DNA of 64,000 nucleotides from Boesenbergia rotunda (GCA_024364735.1 JAGFNQ010005267.1:300307-364306); one strand, 5' to 3'; counted from the first letter of the stretch, positions 11,921 to 24,014 are shown. Program-made: numbers and translations. The notes: generated from the letters alone by a model not told the origin.

Positions 11921-13310
11921 ATGGTTGGATTAAGTATTCATCCATCAAAGTTCGAGGAAGAGTTCATGCTTTGGAAACATCAAATGGAGTCATTTTTTAA
12001 AATTGATTTTGATATTTTGTTAATAATTAAATATAGTTTTGTAACACCCAAGGATAGCACGGAAAAGAAAAGGAAGAGCTCCTTTGGAGCAAAAAGGAGC
12101 ATGCTGATTTTTTGGCCAACAACAAAGCAGAGTTCCCTTTACTGAGTATACTGCCACTCTAAGAAGTCAACTGGATCGACACCTATGACACAACCAAGGA
12201 ACTCTGAGAGAAGTTTCTAGAGCTTCACAAAGGAACATCGGAGGCCAAGCTAGCAAAACGGGGCATCCTCCGAAATCAGCTAACAAATCTTTGGATGGAA
12301 AAGGAGAAACGGTGGCTCAACTACACGCAAAGATTAAGGAGTTGATCATCAGACTCATTAACCTTGAAGAAACGGTAACGAATAGGGACTCAATCCGATA
12401 TGCACTCAATGCTTTCCGAGAACTCAAGTGTGAACATCAATAGTAGATGTCTACCACATCTCAAAAGATCGGGAGGAAAGTATTTTTGAAAATTTATTTT
12501 CAACCTTAGAATTACATGAGTCTCGGTGTGTAGAACAAATATAGGAGTTAAATCCGGGTTTAGCATTGCAAGCCAAGAAGATCAACTTGGATTCAGATTT
12601 CTTCTGACTAAGATGAAAAAAATACGTGGTAAGAAAGTTAAATAAGTTTTTTTAAAACTAACAAATTTAATAAGATGCAGGCCAAGAAATTTTATCTGGG
12701 AAAAAGAAAAGTACAAAGCTATAATTGTGCCAAAGACGGGCACATCGAAGACAACTGCCCAAAACCAAAAAGCAAAGAGAAGAACAAAGACAAAGACAAA
12801 GGGTCAAGAAAGTCCAAACAACAGAACCTCAAAGTGATGTGGGACGAGTTATTATCAGAAGAGTCCGAACTTGAAGAATATGTCGAATAGCACTAATGGT
12901 AAGTCACCAAGAATAGAACATCGATGAAGAGGAAGCTACTTTAGAGGGAAGCAACGATGAATGGAGAGCATCAAGTTACGAGTTCGACACGGTAAGTGAG
13001 CTATGTCGATTACCCCATGAACAAGTTTATCAAGGTATTAAAATGATGTATAGATCTTTTATGCAAGCTAAATTCTAAGTATATAAATATAAAAAGAAAT
13101 TTTGTTGATCTCAAAATTAAGTTAGCAACAACATGTCCATTAGAAATTTTTGACAAACTTAAGGATGTGAATGAAAAATTAAAAGATCAAATAGAATTAT
13201 TAAAAAAGAAATTAGCATGCTCATTTTCAAATGTTAAATATAATAGATCACTAAATTGGTATATTAGAAATCCTAGAAGCCAGGACCCGAAAGAGAGAAT
13301 TTAAATTGAT
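11921..13310 (+). pseudogene. Copia gag (UBN2 type), decayed
   Basis: Starts at the ATG at 11921. F-M-L-W-K-H-Q-M-E-S-F-F is the usual N-terminal Trp motif of copia Gag. Shifted frames continue with recognisable UBN2 pieces up to about 12600, then a zinc knuckle (12675-12890, Y-N-C-A-K-D-G-H-I-E-D-N-C-P) whose first cysteine is serine. A Lys/Leu-rich coiled coil follows near 13150-13250. Many stops and frameshifts. No protease, integrase, reverse transcriptase or RNase H follows, so pol has been deleted or was never present. Confidence 0.75.
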
Positions 13311-13544
13311 TTAGTCCAGTTCATGCTTAAAAATTGGTTCAATACAGCACTTTACATTCATTACTCTATTTTTGCTATAATATTTTTTTTGATATATGGC
13401 AAAGGGGGAGAGATAAGAAAGGAGAGAAAAGAAGAAGTTTTTTTGAATTATAATTTTTTTGAATTTTAAAATTTTCAAAACTTTAATTCTAAAACTTTTA
13501 TCTCCTTTTTTCAAAAAGTAAAGTAACGAAAATAATTATTTTCA

Positions 13545-13880
13545 AAACTGAAGCATTTAAAATGAAAATTTTCTAAGTACCTAATTCAAAATTCTTTTGA
13601 AAATTTTCTAAGTACTTGATTTAAAATCCTTTTGAAAATTTTCTAAGTACTTGATTTAAAATCCTTTTGAAAATTTTCTAAGTACCTAATTCAAAATTCT
13701 TTTGAAAATTTTCTAAGTACTCAATTCAAAATCTTTTTGAAAATTTTCTAAGTGTTCAACTCAAAAATTTATTTTGAAAATTTTCTAAGTGCTTAATTCA
13801 ACTTAAAAGTTGTTTTGGAAAATTTTCTAAGTATTTAAACTCGAAAATATTTTGGAAAATTTTCTAACTTGAAAATCTTT
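13545..13880 (+). repeat. ~48-bp tandem repeat, ttgaaaattttctaagta
   Basis: At least seven units of ttttgaaaattttctaagt followed by a variable acctaattcaaaa-type spacer. It lies in the 3' non-coding tail between gag and the downstream LTR. Confidence 0.85.
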
Positions 13881-14054
13881 CTTTAAGTGTAGAAAACCTG
13901 AAAATCCTTTTAGACAAGGACTTAGAAATGTTTTCAAAAACCCCACGTATTTTTGAAAAACTCAGGGGGAGAATTTCTTCCAGGGGGAGGAAATTAACCA
14001 CCTTTTACATTACTTGTTTATCTAAACTTAACTTTTTGAACCGTGTTGCCATAA

Positions 14055-14071
14055 ATAAAAAAGGAGGAGAT
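14055..14071 (+). other. Polypurine tract before the 3' LTR
   Basis: aaaaaaggaggaga immediately upstream of the LTR start. Further GGGGGAG tracts lie at about 13400, 13965 and 13983. Confidence 0.7.
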
Positions 14072-15227
14072 TATTGGTGCAGGCAGCACCTAAGTCAAAC
14101 CTGGGTTTTGATAATGGCAAAGGGTTCAGAAGTTAAGGTGTTATTGTGATCTAACATGTTTACTGAGTGTGTAGGAAAAGTCCTAGGTACACTGGGCAAG
14201 AAGACCTGGCAAAGGGCTGGGCAAAGAAGTCCTGGTCAAGGACTGGGCAAGAAGACCTGACCGGAAGTTGGGCACGAAGATCTGGTCAGGTGGATTGGGC
14301 AAAAGTCCAACCGGAGGAGCCGGTTGGCAAAAGGTAAACTCTCCTGAGAGGAGTAGGTGAGGACACATTCCCCGTCGAGGGAACAGTAAGCGTCTGTTCG
14401 ACCTAGGGTTCCATTTGGGAGACCCAAAGTCAGAACCAAGACAGCTGCGACTGTAACTAATGTTTGGTATGTTTTGGAACTAACCCAAGTTGCAGGATTG
14501 AAGGACTGGTCATCTGCAAGTGAGGTGCCTTACTGGGCCTAGGCGCCCGATGGACTCGGTGCCTCGAATGGGCTCAGGCGCCCGTATGGATACGGGCGCC
14601 CAAGGGTGAAGGCAAAATCCAAAACACAACCACGAAGCCTCTGGAAGTACTCAAGTCAGGCGCCCGTGAGGTCACGGGCGCCCCCATCAGCTCAGGCGCC
14701 CAAGTGGTGGTGGATAAGCGCTGACCGAGCCCGCGGATAAGGATTCACACAGGGAAGACCATGTGTTAGGTGCCCCTATCGACACAGGCGCCCGTATGAG
14801 TACTATAAAAGGGGGTGCAGCCCCAAGGCTTCGATATAACTTGCTCTCAACGCTCCAAACCTTTTCGTTCAAGTGCTACGCTCCGGTAAACTCCGACTTC
14901 GAGATTCCAGCGCCGACGACGACCCTCTGCTCCAAAATTCGATCCACATCGGGCGTCGGTAACGAAAAGTGTAGCAATTTCAATTTTCAGATCTACTTCT
15001 GTATTTAAATTGTAAATCTTTTATCGTGATTATAGAATTGCCCAAAGTAAACAGTCAAGGACCGTGAGCCTTGGAGTAGGAGCCGACCGCGATTCCGAAC
15101 CAAGTAAAAAATGACTTGTGTTCTTGTGTACTTTATCTTTTTCCGCTGCGCATATTCTTTAACTGTCCGAAAAAGTTTTACAATGATATTCACCCCCCCC
15201 CCCTCTATCATTTTCTCCGATCCAACA
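14072..15227 (+). mobile_element. 3' LTR with GGCGCC palindrome array
   Basis: Begins TATTGGTGC (a changed TGTTGG) after the polypurine tract and ends GATCCAACA after ttcacccccccccctctat. It holds gacctggcaaagggctggg-type repeats (14190-14290) and inverted repeats such as GGCGCCCGTA-TGGA-TACGGGCGCC and GGCGCCCGTG-AGGT-CACGGGCGCC (14540-14800). TATAAAA at 14804-14810 marks the probable promoter. About 1156 bp. It differs from the upstream LTR at 11002. Confidence 0.8.
14804..14810 (+). promoter_or_regulatory. TATA box of LTR promoter
   Basis: tacTATAAAAgggg directly after the palindrome array, at the expected U3/R position. Confidence 0.65.
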
Positions 15228-15239
15228 GATTATTGACCT

Positions 15240-16688
15240 TCAATACATGGTTGTTTGTTTCTGAGTAGGACTGTTTTACCTTGTTATTTGTTTTTGACAT
15301 CATCCATTGATACCTTCTTTGCTTGATCTTCAAACTAATCGTATTTTATGTCTGTACGATCTCCCATTGATTTTCTATTCTGTAAAGTACCACTTGTACA
15401 CGAGCACTTAGAAATGATCATTAAACACAACTAGGGTTGGTTGACATTAGAGATACCCTACCTAGTAGTTTAGTTGCATGTTTGATGATTTTGGTATTTA
15501 TTGATCGTATCGTTGTATTGTTGTTATTTGGTTGATTATACATTTAGTATCATGCATCATATCTGCATAGTTTCATGCTAACGAATATTGGCTTCCATAT
15601 GGTTAAGCCATCGTCAGTTATTTAGTTGGTCTGCTGCTCAACCACTCATTGTAGTAGTTGCTAGAGTGCGAGCAACTGTCCTGTTATGCCACACTCAACC
15701 ACTCATGGATAGTGGATGTTGGAGTTGTAGGTAAACAGTTGACACCCTCACCGTTGTTTTCGAGTGATACCAGAGCTGTTGGTGGCTCCCCCTTTTTTCT
15801 GGGGGTTTGGAGTAATTGGCTTCCCAGCATCTTGTCCACTCAACCACATATACTAGTGGTATTCGTTGGAGTACATACAATTGTCATAGCCCTATCCACT
15901 CGGCCACTTTTTTTACTGTCTTTCACACAGATGTGATGTGATGGCGGCTTGACTAGCGTCAGGGGTGACACATGTCACGGTATCATATGCATTTATTGCA
16001 TTTTATATTTTCTTATGTTTGTTGCATTTATATGAGCTATAATTGCTGTATTTGGTTAACATGCATGTATGTATTAATATTCTGCTACAATCTGTTTCAT
16101 ACATATCTAGTTATTATTCTGTTCCTTAGAGAATGTATACTGTTGTTTCTTTTGCTTGATATATCTTTTATTATGTCATGCGTTTATCTGGTCTTATACC
16201 CATAGATCCCGCCCAGACTCACTACCCCCACCATCTACTTTTGTTTCAGGTAGTAGATAGAAGCATTACCTGGAGCCAGAAGAAGATCCAATTTCCAGTC
16301 CCATGGTGTCAAGTAGTTTGGAGTTTTTATGTTCTGCAGTATCTTTATTTTTGCAGTTTCTCTGTTTTCGCACTTCTTTAATTTCCATATTTATTTTATA
16401 AATCTGGTATTGTCTTAGTAGATCTATGTTTATACATTATTGGACTGGTATGTTCGTTTTTGGATTTTACTTGAGTGTTAATTTGGATATAAGACTTCTT
16501 TTACCTCTATCATTCTTATCGATATAAAATGTGTGGTTGTAGAGCTTTTTATTTTACTATTGTGATGCCAGCCTGTGAGGCTGAGCTACATGTTGTGGAG
16601 AGTTATGTATAAATGTCCCAACTTATTCGTCGTACAGGGGAGATGCTGCCCAATTTTCGAGCAAGCATGGGCCTCTGAGGGCGTGACA
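15240..16688. repeat. Dispersed LTR-like repeat, copy 1
   Basis: Shares long collinear stretches with 24700-26034: a gttggttgacattagagatacc-like block, ctcaccacccccta...tttcaggtagtagatag, and a terminal ttttcgagcaagYatgRgcctctg block ending GGGCGTGACA. The TGACA end suggests a Ty3/gypsy chromovirus-type LTR; the other end is not defined. No coding sequence. Confidence 0.6.
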
Positions 16689-17820
16689 CATCCACTCAAG
16701 GAACACTCGACATTCTTTGCACAGTGGTCCACTCGGGAACTTTCGGATCCGTTTGGGAGAGCTAATCCCGACTCAATAGTAAGGAATGTCCAGTTGGGTT
16801 GAGCCTCAGCAAGACTTGGAGTCGGGGTAAGGACTCAACACTGGGAGTCAGAGTCGGGACTCGATGCTTGAACTCAGGAGTCTGAAGGCTTAGGCTAGGT
16901 TTGGATTAAATTAGACAAGATTTGTTCTAATGGGTCAGATTTAATCCAACAGACAGTGGTTTGATCAAACGAATCTGGGTTTGATCAACAAGTTTGACTT
17001 AAACTTAAATATACTTAAGTTAAAGCAATAACATCAGGGCATCCAAATTAGATCAGTTCTAATAAGGATGATCAATTCTAATAAGGACAAGGAATTAATT
17101 TAATGCTTTAGATCCAATTTTCCCGATTGATTGGACCAATATGTCAGTCAACTGGAACACCTTAAATAAAAAAATATTTTTCTTATTTACTTATAGATTT
17201 TGTGTGCTTATTCTATGCATGTGTGTAAATTGAAATGAACCAGTTTTGTTACTGGTTTGTCGGTTTTGTATTGAAAATATTATTTTTCAATTCCAGATGC
17301 CAAGGATGATATACATGATGACTTATCATGATGTGTGATAGAATGAGTTAAGGGAGGCGATTGAGAAATTAGAATTATGTTATTATTACTGTCATTATGT
17401 ATGAACAAAATTGGCTTATTAACCTTATACAAGTCATGTAATAAAACTGATGTTATGTACAAACAGTGATATTTTATGAAAAAGTTATATTATGTTTTAA
17501 CAAACTTGAAAAATGATTAGTTCATGTTTAATACAAATGATTAGTTTATTTAATGATTAATTCATTTAATGATTAGTTCATATTTAATATAAATGATTAA
17601 TTCATGTTAATATAAATAATTAGTTCATTTAATGATTAGTTTATTTCATGGGATGTGTGTAATAGAATTTGCCAATGTTGATTAGATTAGATCATACGAA
17701 TGATGAGTAGAAACGTAGTTACCACTAGATTTTATAAACCAATTCTAATTTACAATGAGTCAATCATTAATTACATATATATAAATTATACTGAATTAAT
17801 AAATAATGTGTTTATTTATG
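16689..17820. other. AT-rich, no gene; atgattagttcat repeats
   Basis: About 17510-17650 is a local array of atgattagttcatttaat-like words. The rest (including gactcggag-rich 16800-16880) shows nothing I can assign. Confidence 0.5.
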
Positions 17821-19350
17821 ATAGATTATGACAATTTAAACATCATAGCTGAACTCAATAAGGAAGAGAAACTATAAGGAATAACTATAAAATATGATAT
17901 CTCAAGATAAAATATATTCTTGAGCAATAAGAAGTTCTAGAGGCTATAAATCAATTTATAAAAGAACCTATTGATGGTTTAGCAACACAGTATAAACTTG
18001 ATCTTGATGCCTATAAACTTGGAAGAAAAATGACTCCACTACTTAAGGAATATTGGTTAGTTCAATGGCAGATGACCTAGTATTTGAATATAAGTTATTA
18101 CCATTAACTCATATCATCCAGGTTGCCCCGAGAGAAAAGTTTCGTGGACAATTAAGTTTAAGCAAGCTTCGTCGGCTGACAATTAAGTTTGACAGTTGTA
18201 AAAAACGTCTGAATGTTACCATGACCCAACATCTAAAGGAAATGACGAATATGATTCGGGAGCTAAAAGGTTGCTAGTCATGAGTTGATCAATGAACAAT
18301 AGGTTCATGCAGTTATCCATTATCTTTCTGATTCTTAGAAAATGATGAAATAAAACCTTACTCAGAGTGAAAGTATCAAGACTTTCACTAATTTCTCACT
18401 CCATATTGCACTGGAGGTGGAGAGAATAAAATTCATAAGAATTTTTTGATAAGCTTTTGTAGCTGAAGGTTCTGAATCCAAGAATAAAAAAAATGGGTCA
18501 AGAAAGGAAATGGAAAGGGAGAAGAAGCTGGTGATATTGCTGGGCTAGGTTCAAACAAGAATAAGTTTCATGAGCATTATGTTGCTAGTTTAATGTTGGT
18601 AGCTGATTCTTATCCTTTGTGGATTATAGATTTAGGAGCAATGAACTATATAGCTCGTGATTGAGCTATATATGTAGAGTACTGTCAGGTACTAGTTAGC
18701 AATAAACGAATATATATGAGAAACAATACAAAGATTGAAGTCAAAGGAATTGACACTTGTAAACTCAACCTTCGTGGTTGTTTCTACATGATATCCTATA
18801 TGCTCCTGAGATTCAACGAAATTTAGTTTCTGTTAACAGTCTTCTTGATTTAGATTATTATATGAATTTTTACAGTCGTTGTGTGGAATTGAGAATTAAC
18901 TCTATGTTAATAGGATATGATTATTATCGAATGGTTTCATAGTTTTTGATGTACAACCAAATGTTAATTATGAAAATTATAGTTGTTTTGCAAGTATTGC
19001 TCTTATTTGCGATGATGATGTTAATGATAAAATTTAGCATGCTATATTAGGACAATAGGACAAGAATGAATGAATAGATTAGCTAAAGAGGGTCTGCTCG
19101 ACACTCATACTAAAGTTAACTTGTCTATATGTTAGAATTGTCTTATTAGAAAAATAACTAGGAAACCATTTGGTAAAACTATTAGGGCAGAATCACTATT
19201 GCAATTAATTCATTCGGATAGTTATAGTCTAATGAATGTGACGGCTAAACATGAAAGTTCTTATTTCATTATATTTATTGTCGACTTCACACGTTTTGGT
19301 CACGTGTATTTGATTTCTCATAATATACAATTCAGTTCTATTATCCTCTT
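17821..19350 (+). pseudogene. Ty1/copia gag-pol fragment (gag to integrase start)
   Basis: Gag-like sequence lies at about 17900-18290 (R-E-K-F-R-G-Q-L-S, M-I-R-E-L-K-G). A copia protease follows near 18600 (W-I-I-D-L-G-A, with Leu for the catalytic-motif Ser). The GAG-pre-integrase region is at about 19060-19170. An integrase start (L-I-H-S-D-S-Y, F-I-V-D-F-T-R-F-G-H-V-Y-L) runs to about 19345. There are multiple stops and small indels. The frame ends abruptly where hAT sequence begins. Confidence 0.75.
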
Positions 19351-19354
19351 GTTT

Positions 19355-20108
19355 ATGGTGATTTGTCTTCATTTGAGATTCAAAAAATAAAATACAAGTT
19401 ATGTGACATGGTTGAAGAGTATGAGAAGAAATCTAAACAATCTCAGGAAGTGAAAGTTTCACAATATTCATCTTCAAGGCCTCCACTTCCTAAATGTAGT
19501 AGTTATGCCGATAAATTTGAGATGTTTATGGATTCTAATATTAGTACTGAAAATAAAAAGTCGGACTTGGATTATTATTTAGAAGAGTCACTCTTGCCAA
19601 GAAATACAAGTGACTTTGATATCTTATGTTGGTGGAAGACAAATGGGATCAAATATCCCATCTTGCATGATATTGCTAAGGATGTGTTGGTCATTCCTAT
19701 GACAACTGTTGCTTCTGAATCAATATTCAGTACTAGTGGTAGAGTTTTAAGTGCTCACCGTAGTAGGCTTCATCCTAAAACTGTGGAGGCTTTGATGTGT
19801 GCTCGAGATTGGTTATGGAGTGAAATTCAAGGTACTAAAAAGTTTCAAATGAAGTGATATCAAATATTTCATTCTTTTCATTTGTAATATACTAATATTT
19901 GTTATTTGTTTTGTCTTAATTATTAGATTCTACAATTTCAAATGATCAAAAGTTCGATAATGATTTTGATATAGAGGTAAGTAATAAGTTGTTTTTGTTA
20001 TTGTATTAAAGTGTTTTAAGTTTATCTATATATTTTTTTCCTGTATGCCTTAATATCTTGTAGGAGTTGGAGTCATACTCATGTATGGGATCTCCCTATA
20101 TCTCTTAA
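19355..20108 (+). pseudogene. hAT transposase, C-terminal part (5' truncated)
   Basis: Encodes the hAT C-terminal dimerisation domain of the RICESLEEPER type: D-I-L-C-W-W-K-T-N-G, Y-P-I-L-H-D-I-A-K-D, then S-E-S-I-F-S-T-S-G-R-V-L. I infer three exons: up to 19831 (donor gtacta), 19927-19976 (donor gtaagt) and 20064-20108, giving an acidic tail ending E-L-E-S-Y-S...stop. If the first intron is retained, translation ends at the TGA near 19855. The surviving part has no nonsense mutations. The N-terminal BED finger and catalytic core are missing, cut off at the copia junction. Confidence 0.8.
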
Positions 20109-20189
20109 TTATCTGATGGGGAAGTTGCGTAAACTATTTCAATCTCTGCATTTCTAGGCAGAAAGGCAAGAAGAGTTTTATTTTTTGTG

Positions 20190-20450
20190 ATGGGTTTGAT
20201 ATGTAAAAGAAATCATGATTGTGATGAGTTTGATACTTTGATATGTGATGAGTTTGGGAACATGTGATCTAAATATATGTTAATCTCTGCTGCAGAACTT
20301 TATACTCATTGCTGCAGAACTTTTTTGTGATGAGTTTGCTGCAGAACTTGATATGTGATGTAGAACTTTTTTATGATGAGTTTGCTGCAGAAGTGCAGAA
20401 CTTGATATGTGATGAGTTTGCTGCAGAACTTTTTTGTGACCATATTGATG
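20190..20450 (+). repeat. Short tandem repeats in hAT 3' region
   Basis: Words gatgagtttgctgcagaactt and tgatatgtgatg repeat at irregular ~50-bp spacing. Open frames here follow the repeat and are not convincing genes. Confidence 0.7.
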
Positions 20451-20774
20451 TTATACTAATCTCTTCCTCTACTCTTGAGTTGAAGAGCTCTGCCTCCACT
20501 GTTGTTCTTTAGCCTAATCTCTTCCTTGATTGCTTAATCCATCTTTTCAAAGTTTAATTGCGACTGAAATACCTTTTTCATTTGCTTCTCGAACTAATAA
20601 TGTAGAGATATCTTAATTTCTGATTGTTTAATTGTTATTATCATATTTTACTGGAATGCTAAGTAAAATTTTTTGCATTATATTTTTAATGGTTATAATA
20701 TTGTCTCCGTATGTCTTCATTAATTTGATTAACTATTTTCATTAGGCTAAAGAAAAAAAATGGGAATGAGGGAA

Positions 20775-20940
20775 AAAAATGGATATTTCAAGTGGGGACA
20801 GGGACGGGGATGGAGATTTACTCCCCGTGGATTCGGAGACGGGGATTTCCAAATTAAGTAAAGGTGGAGATAGGGACGGGGACGGGAATGGAGATGTATG
20901 TCCCCATCCCCGTCCCCGACTCGCCCCATTGCCATCCCTA
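20775..20940 (+). mobile_element. hAT 3' terminus with GGGGACGGGG subterminal repeats
   Basis: Ends ...ccattgccatcccta at 20940, the complement of TAGGGATGGCAATGGGG, a common plant hAT terminus. Inside are opposing ggggacggggatgg and ccatccccgtcccc tracts, the usual subterminal repeats. I found no matching left end, in line with 5' loss of the element. Confidence 0.7.
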
Positions 20941-21387
20941 GCTGACATCGGGGGCCTTCTTCCGTTCTCCCGAGATAGTCTCGAGAGTCCGATTTCCGAT
21001 TTAACCTCGAGGCACTAATTTGATGTATGGGCCCTGTCATATAGCATTCCCGTGCCATATATCCCCTTAATTACTCATCCCTATCAGATACCTCTTTCAA
21101 GTTAAACATATATTTTTCACACCCAACATCAAATTCTCTGTTTTCAATTTCTCATCATTTTAAGGAATAAACAAATATATTTTTATATTTGTATTAAAAT
21201 AAACAATTTATCGAAGAAGAAGAATAAAAAAAGAAGAAATTCTCTTCCACGCGCACGCAGCTGCGGTTCTGAGCACCCGAAATTGAAGCCAACGAGTGGC
21301 CGGGTGGTAGAGCAGCGTCGCTGGCTCAACGCTAGACTCGCTTCTCCTCATCGGCAATTAATGCCTCCTTCGATCCCATCTCCCCCC

Positions 21388-21394
21388 TATAAAT
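21388..21394 (+). promoter_or_regulatory. Candidate TATA box of the inhibitor gene
   Basis: ccccccTATAAATtgc lies 127 bp upstream of the start codon, which would give a ~95-nt leader. A second TATA-like stretch (tatatatata at 21492) is too close to the ATG to be the main one. Confidence 0.5.
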
Positions 21395-21514
21395 TGCACG
21401 ACAACCTCCTTCGATCCATCGCCGCGAGCAATAAGTTAACGAAGCCTCCATCTCCTCCCTCATCGCCCGTGCGATAGCTCTCAGATTTTACTATATATAT
21501 ACATAATATTCACC

Positions 21515-22069
21515 ATGCAGAGCGTCCTTCTCTTCTTCTTCTTCTCCCTCGCCCTCTTCCTCTCCGTGATCCACGTATCCGCCACCAGCCCTCCGCCCAC
21601 CTGCGCCAGTACCGCCAGCGTCAAGGACGCCTGCAAGCTCGTCGCCGACAAGTACCCCGCAGTCGGCTACGACTTCTGCGTCAAAACCCTCAAGAAGTCC
21701 CCCTCGGGAGACCTCCACGACCTCGCCTTGGTCGCGACGCGGACCGCCATAGCCCACGCCGCCAGTGCCGAGTCGGAGATCGAGGAGCTCATCAACCTGG
21801 AAACAGAGCCCACCGCCAAGAGCAGCTTCGACAAGTGCCTGGACGCGTACGCCGACGCCGTGGAGCGCATGCGGAACGCGGTGGACAACATCGCCGCCCG
21901 CGTGTACAAGAAGGCGGAGCAGCAGCTCGGGGACGCCGCCGCCGCCGCGAAGAAGTGCAAGGCAGCGTTCGCGGACGGCAACAACAAGGGAGCGGTGCCG
22001 GCGCCGGCGGGCAGTGACTACCTCAAATTGGCGAACATCGCCAGGGCCATCGTCGTGTCCTTGGAGTGA
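21515..22069 (+). CDS. Invertase/pectin methylesterase inhibitor-like protein
   Basis: An intact 184-aa single-exon ORF and the only undamaged host-type gene here. A Phe/Leu-rich signal peptide (residues 1-23, cleavage near V-S-A) sends it to the cell wall or vacuole. The mature part is a PMEI-type helical bundle. Cys40 and Cys55 flank the N-terminal hairpin (K-L-V-A-D-K-Y-P), and Cys108 and Cys148 form the second expected disulfide. Cys30 is an extra cysteine. Family members bind and inhibit acid invertases or pectin methylesterases; sequence alone does not say which. Third codon positions are strongly G/C, as in many monocot genes, unlike the AT-rich transposons around it. The start is the first ATG before the signal peptide. 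Confidence 0.9.
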   Translation: MQSVLLFFFFSLALFLSVIHVSATSPPPTCASTASVKDACKLVADKYPAVGYDFCVKTLKKSPSGDLHDLALVATRTAIAHAASAESEIEELINLETEPTAKSSFDKCLDAYADAVERMRNAVDNIAARVYKKAEQQLGDAAAAAKKCKAAFADGNNKGAVPAPAGSDYLKLANIARAIVVSLE

Positions 22070-22272
22070 GAGAGCAATGGCCCTCCGCTTTTTTGCTTTT
22101 GATTGCTTTTCTGATTTCATTCGGCCTTCATTTGCTTTCTGGCTTCATTTTGATCCATTTCATTTAGCTAACATAAGCATCCTGTTGTTAGGGTTGGCGA
22201 AGCATTTTTAATTATGTAGACAGTCGTCTCTTCTTACAGGCATTTCCAAATATTTAAAATAATGCACAAGGA

Positions 22273-22278
22273 AATAAA
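22273..22278 (+). terminator. Candidate polyadenylation signal
   Basis: AATAAA about 200 nt after the stop codon of the inhibitor gene, in AT-rich sequence. Plausible, but unsupported by transcript data. Confidence 0.35.
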
Positions 22279-22299
22279 AATGATGGAATTCATGTACTT

Positions 22300-22790
22300 A
22301 CTTATAATATGTCCAAGGATCATCTCTCTGTTACGACTTCAATATCAGTCTCGGTCTTAATTATCGACATTCTCTCTCGGTTTCGATATCTTTTTGATCT
22401 CGATTTTGGTCTCGGTCTCATATTGTGACTTTGTTTATTTTCAAAGTCACTCTATATCGACGTCACTTTTAATTTTTCTCTCTAGATAGGTGCCCTATAC
22501 CTTATACGGGATCGCTGACGATGACTATGAATATTCCAAGATGCATGACATCCTAAGAGTGGAAAACGATTACAAGATTGTCAGATCTGATCTCTTATAT
22601 GCCCCTACCGACACATGACAACACGTGATACTAGATAAATGGGGAGGCAAATTAACGATTGGATTCGGTCCCCTCATCGCCCCCTACAATGATGATATTT
22701 CGATTGACATGGAGATGCTCTCCTGACAACTATATAAACACTCACAAAGGTAATGATAAAAGATTTTGATTTCTCTTCAACTAAGCTACT
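22300..22790. other. No gene; ctcggtctcgat-like repeats
   Basis: 22330-22420 repeats tcggtct/tcgatat words. The remainder may be decayed gypsy sequence leading into the reverse-transcriptase fragment. No usable ORF. Confidence 0.4.
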
Positions 22791-22794
22791 GGAT

Positions 22795-22970
22795 GTGACA
22801 CATATTCATAAAGCTCAATTCCTTTCTTGGTTGACAAATATGGTATTAGTACCCAAGCTAGAAGCAAATGATAGTTTGTATTGACTTTCGAAACCTCAGT
22901 AAGCCATATAACAAAAATTATTATCTTCTTTCTCGAATTGATCAATGGGTAGACTCAATCTCAATATGTG
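22795..22970 (+). pseudogene. Ty3/gypsy reverse transcriptase fragment
   Basis: Translation gives a W-L-T-N-M-V-L-V-P-K block, then D-F-R-N-L-S-K-P, then S-R-I-D-Q after frame shifts. This matches the start of plant gypsy RT (WLANVVLV...DLN) with stops between. It is cut off on both sides. Confidence 0.65.
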
Positions 22971-23029
22971 AGCTTATATGCATGCTGAACGCGTATTAGG
23001 GATATCAACTGTTAAATATGCAAATCTTG

Positions 23030-23350
23030 GAGGGTTTTTTTATAAAATTGGATAAAATTATAAATCCTATTTTTATTGCTCTTCTTTCGGGGAATCGCAC
23101 GACTCCTCGAAACCATCCGATGCCGCAGCCTCCGCTCCCTTGCAGTTCCCATCCTCGGGCAAGCGACGCCTTCTCCGATCGACGCTGTCGTTCGTCTTCG
23201 TCGGAGCGTCGCCTCCTCGTCCTCGATCCCTCACGCAAGCAAGCTGCGCCGATTGAGCCCTAAACGGCCGGCCGATCTGCTCTCAAATTGGGAATAGGGT
23301 TCGGATTGTGGAGGGTACATTGGAAGGGGAAGATCTTCGTCTGAACTTGC
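23030..23350 (+). other. GC-rich block, possible 5' UTR of kinase copy
   Basis: An abrupt G/C-rich, CpG-rich stretch in AT-rich surroundings, with a ctcctcgtcctcgatccctc-type pyrimidine-rich character typical of plant leader sequence. It lies about 0.7 kb upstream of the kinase start. I infer it belonged to the same source gene. The overlapping short ORFs look accidental. The stretch 23360-24000 has no recognisable gene. Confidence 0.35.
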
Positions 23351-24014
23351 TTGGATTGCCAGTTCCATGTAAATCAGGATATAGAGGGGAAAAAAAGAAA
23401 AAAAAAAAAGAAAGGGCAGAGACGCCCTTCTGTTTGCGGTTGGAAGGCGGTGAAGGGAAGGTTGGTTATGCCCTACCACCGAAAGATTTTGCAGATTTGT
23501 GGTCCTGTGGGCTTAACATTGGCAATTCATTCATGGAGCAAGCTCATTCTTGGTGGACTTTCTCCCATTGCCAAGTCTTCTTATTCCAGGAAGCTCTGGG
23601 TTGGCGGATTGTTGCTGTTGGACTCTCTGTTTCTTTTGCCAACTATACTTAGAAGAAAGCTACTATTCCATCTCCACAAAAAACCTCATGAATTCCCAGA
23701 TTCAACTTGCTTAAGCATTCCACATGCTTTTGATATGCCAAAATAAGTTATTAACAGTTGATTGCAACTTTGTTTAAAGTTCAAGGAGGTCATGAAATTT
23801 AGTTAATTGATTACTGGAAGTTAACACTTCTGTGCATGGCCATTAAAATGACACGTCATAAAGCTTAGTCACATTTCAAATCATAGTGGATTTTTCCTGA
23901 AGTTTGCCAAAGTTTAATAACATACAAAAAGGATTCTATTGTTGTAGCATTAGTTTTTTTTTGGGGTTCCATTGTGTTGGTGGAGGCTATACAGAGATTC
24001 AGCTGCCAAAAACA

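Noticed and set aside
13545..13880. CRISPR-like array
   Set aside because: Repeats and spacers both vary, the spacers are AT-rich and related to each other, and the context is a plant retrotransposon tail.
21491..22120. Minus-strand and shifted ORFs overlapping the inhibitor gene
   Set aside because: High third-position G/C opens all frames. Only the plus-strand frame has a signal peptide and the PMEI cysteine pattern.
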